Position numbers and translations under genes: made by a program. From Thalassobacillus devorans (GTDB lineage: Bacteria; Bacillota; Bacilli; Bacillales; Halobacillaceae): 64,000 bases of DNA. The notes under the pieces were generated by a model that saw only the letters and a list, made by a program, of their open reading frames with translations, did not search any database and was not told where the DNA came from. Location: assembly GCF_011761345.1 (NCBI RefSeq), contig NZ_JAASRY010000001.1:806001-870000 (forward strand), given 5' to 3'. Positions 62,358 to 64,000 of the stretch are shown piece after piece (within the stretch, counting starts at the first letter, position 1; the number at the start of each line of letters is the position of its first letter).

Positions 62358-62633
62358 ATGAACGTCGAGCGACAAGGTATGGTCATTTATTTTCAGCATA
62401 TGAAGAACTTAAGACAAATTAAAAAGCATGGGCATTTGATCTATGCTTCCAAAAAGAACAAGTATGCCATTTTATACGTAGATAAAGAGCAACACGAAGA
62501 TACGATGGAAAAACTCGAACGTTTTCCGTTCGTCTCGAGAGTGCTTCCTTCCTATAAGCCAGAGGTAAAAACAAACTACGAAAACGCAAAGCCAGATAAA
62601 GCTAAACAATACGATTACAAAATGGGTATTTAA
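62358..62633 (+). CDS. ylbG: YlbG-family protein (DUF2129)
   Basis: 91 residues (90 in B. subtilis). VERQGMVIYFQHMKNLRQIK and YVDKEQHEDTMEKLERFPFV are the family pattern. Cytosolic, function unknown. ATG behind GCGAGGAAAAACT. A terminator follows. Confidence 0.88.
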   Translation: MNVERQGMVIYFQHMKNLRQIKKHGHLIYASKKNKYAILYVDKEQHEDTMEKLERFPFVSRVLPSYKPEVKTNYENAKPDKAKQYDYKMGI

Positions 62634-62637
62634 TCGT

Positions 62638-62678
62638 GAAAAGCCAGTCCTCCTTCGAAAGATGGACTGGCTTTTTTT
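62638..62678 (+). terminator. Terminator of ylbG
   Basis: AAAAGCCAGTC and GACTGGCTTTT arms around 16 bases, followed by T-run. Confidence 0.88.
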
Positions 62679-62748
62679 ATTGTATTGGCTTACTCAATAT
62701 TTGATTCGGACAGGCTGTCGAGTAAATACGGTAACCTGATAAGGATAT

Positions 62749-63138
62749 CTAATTTAATGGTGCAATATAACGATTCATCCGTAAGATTCCGATCAGGTGC
62801 TGATAAAAGAGCGCTGTCTCATAAAATTGATCGGAAGATTTCACTGTAAGAGGAATGATAGACTTATCCAGTCGGACCGCGAGCTGTTCAAACATTTGAT
62901 AACGTTGTGTTTTCTTTTCTTCAGGATCTGGTATACCCTCGCGGCAGATATAAATCGGCTGGAATTTATCTTCGCCTGATGGATGTAGAACGACAGCGAG
63001 TGATACGACAGGCTGCCCGTTTTTAATGGTAGCGAACGTCATCAGGTGTTTAACGCGGTCAGCCATCCGGTCTCCGATTTCAATCAGTTCATACAAGTCA
63101 GCGGTTCCTTCTCCCAGTTCAATGAATTTTTGGTTCAT
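62749..63138 (-). CDS. Conserved hypothetical protein (DUF7147-like)
   Basis: 129 residues, soluble, ATG behind TGAGGTGGC. Pattern MNQKFIELGEGTADLYELIE and VSLAVVLHPSGEDKF. Bacillus homologues are sometimes labelled methylthioribose kinase, which is not supported: the protein is far too short and lacks kinase motifs. Function unknown. Divergent from rsmD. Confidence 0.75.
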   Translation of the reverse strand: MNQKFIELGEGTADLYELIEIGDRMADRVKHLMTFATIKNGQPVVSLAVVLHPSGEDKFQPIYICREGIPDPEEKKTQRYQMFEQLAVRLDKSIIPLTVKSSDQFYETALFYQHLIGILRMNRYIAPLN

Positions 63139-63248
63139 GTATATGCCACCTCATTTTATGTAATGTGTCCCGCATTTACTTTAGCATGTAATAAAGAAGT
63201 TGTGAACGGTTAAGCATAGTAACGATTAACTTGCACGAGAAATAAAAA

Positions 63249-63285
63249 TAGGGCTGCCCGGTAAACGGACAGCCCGTCTTTTTGT
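63249..63285 (+). terminator. Terminator-like hairpin in the rsmD leader
   Basis: GGGCTGCCCG and CGGACAGCCC arms (one mismatch) around GTAAA, followed by GTCTTTTTG. No plus-strand gene ends here apart from ylbG, which already has a terminator, so it may act in the rsmD leader. Confidence 0.6.
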
Positions 63286-63410
63286 TTCTGACTTGGAGAA
63301 ACAAAAAGCAAAGGGAGAGGAGAAACCGGAGGAAGGCTTATGGGGATGTAAGCCTTCTCCGTCTTCTAAAGCAGTAAGCCATTGCTTCCTGCTTCATTGG
63401 TTATTATGAA
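63286..63410 (+). ncRNA. Probable ylbH leader RNA motif
   Basis: Upstream of rsmD(ylbH) the sequence has two hairpins: GAAGGCTTA and TAAGCCTTC (63333-63358), and AGCAGTAAGCC-type arms near 63370-63395, with a conserved-looking purine-rich lead (GGGAGAGGAGAAACCGGAGG). A conserved RNA motif named ylbH leader is known at this place in Bacillus. The match is by position and structure, not by alignment. Confidence 0.55.
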
Positions 63411-63584
63411 CGCTACATCAGGAATTTATACAAAAATTTTTCCTTATTTTTATTAGAAATGGGAGAAGTTTCACGAAGAAGTAAGTTTGTGGTAGGATAA
63501 TGTAGAATGACTTGGCATCACCAATCCTTGTTATTTTGTAAAAAGAAATGAGCTGATAACAGATCTACATAAGGAGGATATCTT

Positions 63585-64000
63585 GTGAGAGTGATTGCTG
63601 GAGAACATAAAGGAAGACAACTGCGTCCGGTCCCCAACCGGCTTACACGCCCGACAACGGACAAAGTGAAGGAAGCATTATTCCAAATCATCGGTCCTTT
63701 TTTCGAAGGCGGCCAGGCACTTGATTTATTCGCAGGAAGTGGCGGTCTTGGCATCGAAGCATTGAGTCGGGGGTTTGACCATTGTGTTTTCGTCGATAAA
63801 CATCCAAAAGCAATTCAGACAATATACGAGAACTTGAAGACGCTTGATATAGAAGAGCAGACAGAGGTATTCCGCACAGATGCTTTCCGTGCTATGAAAG
63901 CTGCCGGTAAGCGTGGCTTGAAGTTCAATATCATTTTCCTTGACCCTCCCTATCAGCAAGTATCCTACGAAAAACTAGTGGAAGCGATCAGGGAACATGA
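63585..64000 (+). CDS. rsmD: 16S rRNA (guanine966-N2)-methyltransferase RsmD, 3' end beyond window
   Basis: GTG start behind AAGGAGG; 138 codons are present and the frame is open to the window edge. N terminus MRVIAGEHKGRQLRPV, PTTDKVKEALF, SAM-binding DLFAGSGGLGIEA and catalytic NIIFLDPPYQQ (DPPY) are visible. It methylates G966 of 16S rRNA. B. subtilis ylbH; coaD would normally follow. Confidence 0.93.
   Translation, partial: MRVIAGEHKGRQLRPVPNRLTRPTTDKVKEALFQIIGPFFEGGQALDLFAGSGGLGIEALSRGFDHCVFVDKHPKAIQTIYENLKTLDIEEQTEVFRTDAFRAMKAAGKRGLKFNIIFLDPPYQQVSYEKLVEAIREH

Larger units (their letters stand above)
63139..63584. other. Long rsmD upstream region with ylbH-type leader
   Basis: 446 bases without a gene, holding a terminator-like hairpin (63249-63285) and a further structured stretch (63286-63410). 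See the separate entries. Confidence 0.6.

Overview
The window is chromosomal DNA from a low-to-mid GC, endospore-forming Bacillaceae, probably a moderately halophilic relative of Halobacillus, Thalassobacillus or Pontibacillus. Evidence for this: gene order follows the Bacillus subtilis ykuTUV and ykqB(ktrC)-to-ylbH blocks almost gene for gene; start codons are mixed ATG/GTG/TTG behind strong AGGAGG-type sites; spore-linked families (YlaJ/YhcN lipoprotein, YlbD coat protein) and an OpuD glycine-betaine carrier are present. The genus is an inference. I saw no rRNA, tRNA, prophage, insertion sequence or CRISPR array.

Layout. 0-4 kb: CNNM/CorC-type membrane protein, MscS channel (ykuT), 2-Cys peroxiredoxin and thioredoxin-like protein (ykuU, ykuV). 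4-7.7 kb: a heterodimeric ABC exporter. 8-11.1 kb: cytochrome bd oxidase behind a TGTGA-N6-TCACA box, then the K+ channel regulator ktrC. 11.3-13 kb: pyruvate oxidase. 13.2-15.3 kb: rpoY-rnjA with a candidate leader peptide. 15.6-23.3 kb: ykrA, def, ykyA and the pyruvate dehydrogenase operon pdhABCD. 23.6-29.1 kb: lipoproteins, betaine carrier, FUSC-type exporter, polysaccharide deacetylase. 29.2-31 kb: the dual-function small RNA SR1 with its 36-residue peptide SR1P, next to speA. 31-40.6 kb: yktA, yktB, ykzI, suhB-like yktC, ylaF, ylaH, ylaI, ylaJ, phoH-like ylaK and ylaL, interspersed with repeats. 40.7-47 kb: glutaminase, ylaN, ftsW and pyruvate carboxylase. 47.8-54.4 kb: the cytochrome caa3 oxidase cluster ctaBCDEFG plus a DUF420 protein. 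54.5-57.4 kb: two acetyltransferases and an AI-2E-type permease. 57.5-64 kb: ylbA to ylbH(rsmD), with a likely ylbH leader RNA; rsmD runs off the end.

The genes centre on pyruvate use (oxidase, dehydrogenase, carboxylase), respiration (bd and caa3 oxidases) and catabolite-responsive control (SR1 with two CcpN-type boxes and a perfect cre). Compared with B. subtilis, ctaA (expected between pycA and ctaB) and typA (expected next to ylaF/ylaH) are missing from their usual places.

The most unusual content is intergenic. Three degenerate arrays with a strict 20-21 bp period lie in gaps between convergent genes (1.37, 13.05 and 27.98 kb). Three dispersed repeat families show modular, deletion-derivative behaviour: a ~95-bp element that sits on the T-tract of terminators, a composite GC-rich element with both occupied and apparently empty versions, and a ~200-bp palindromic element found as inverted pairs at 39.5-40 and 58.6-59.1 kb.
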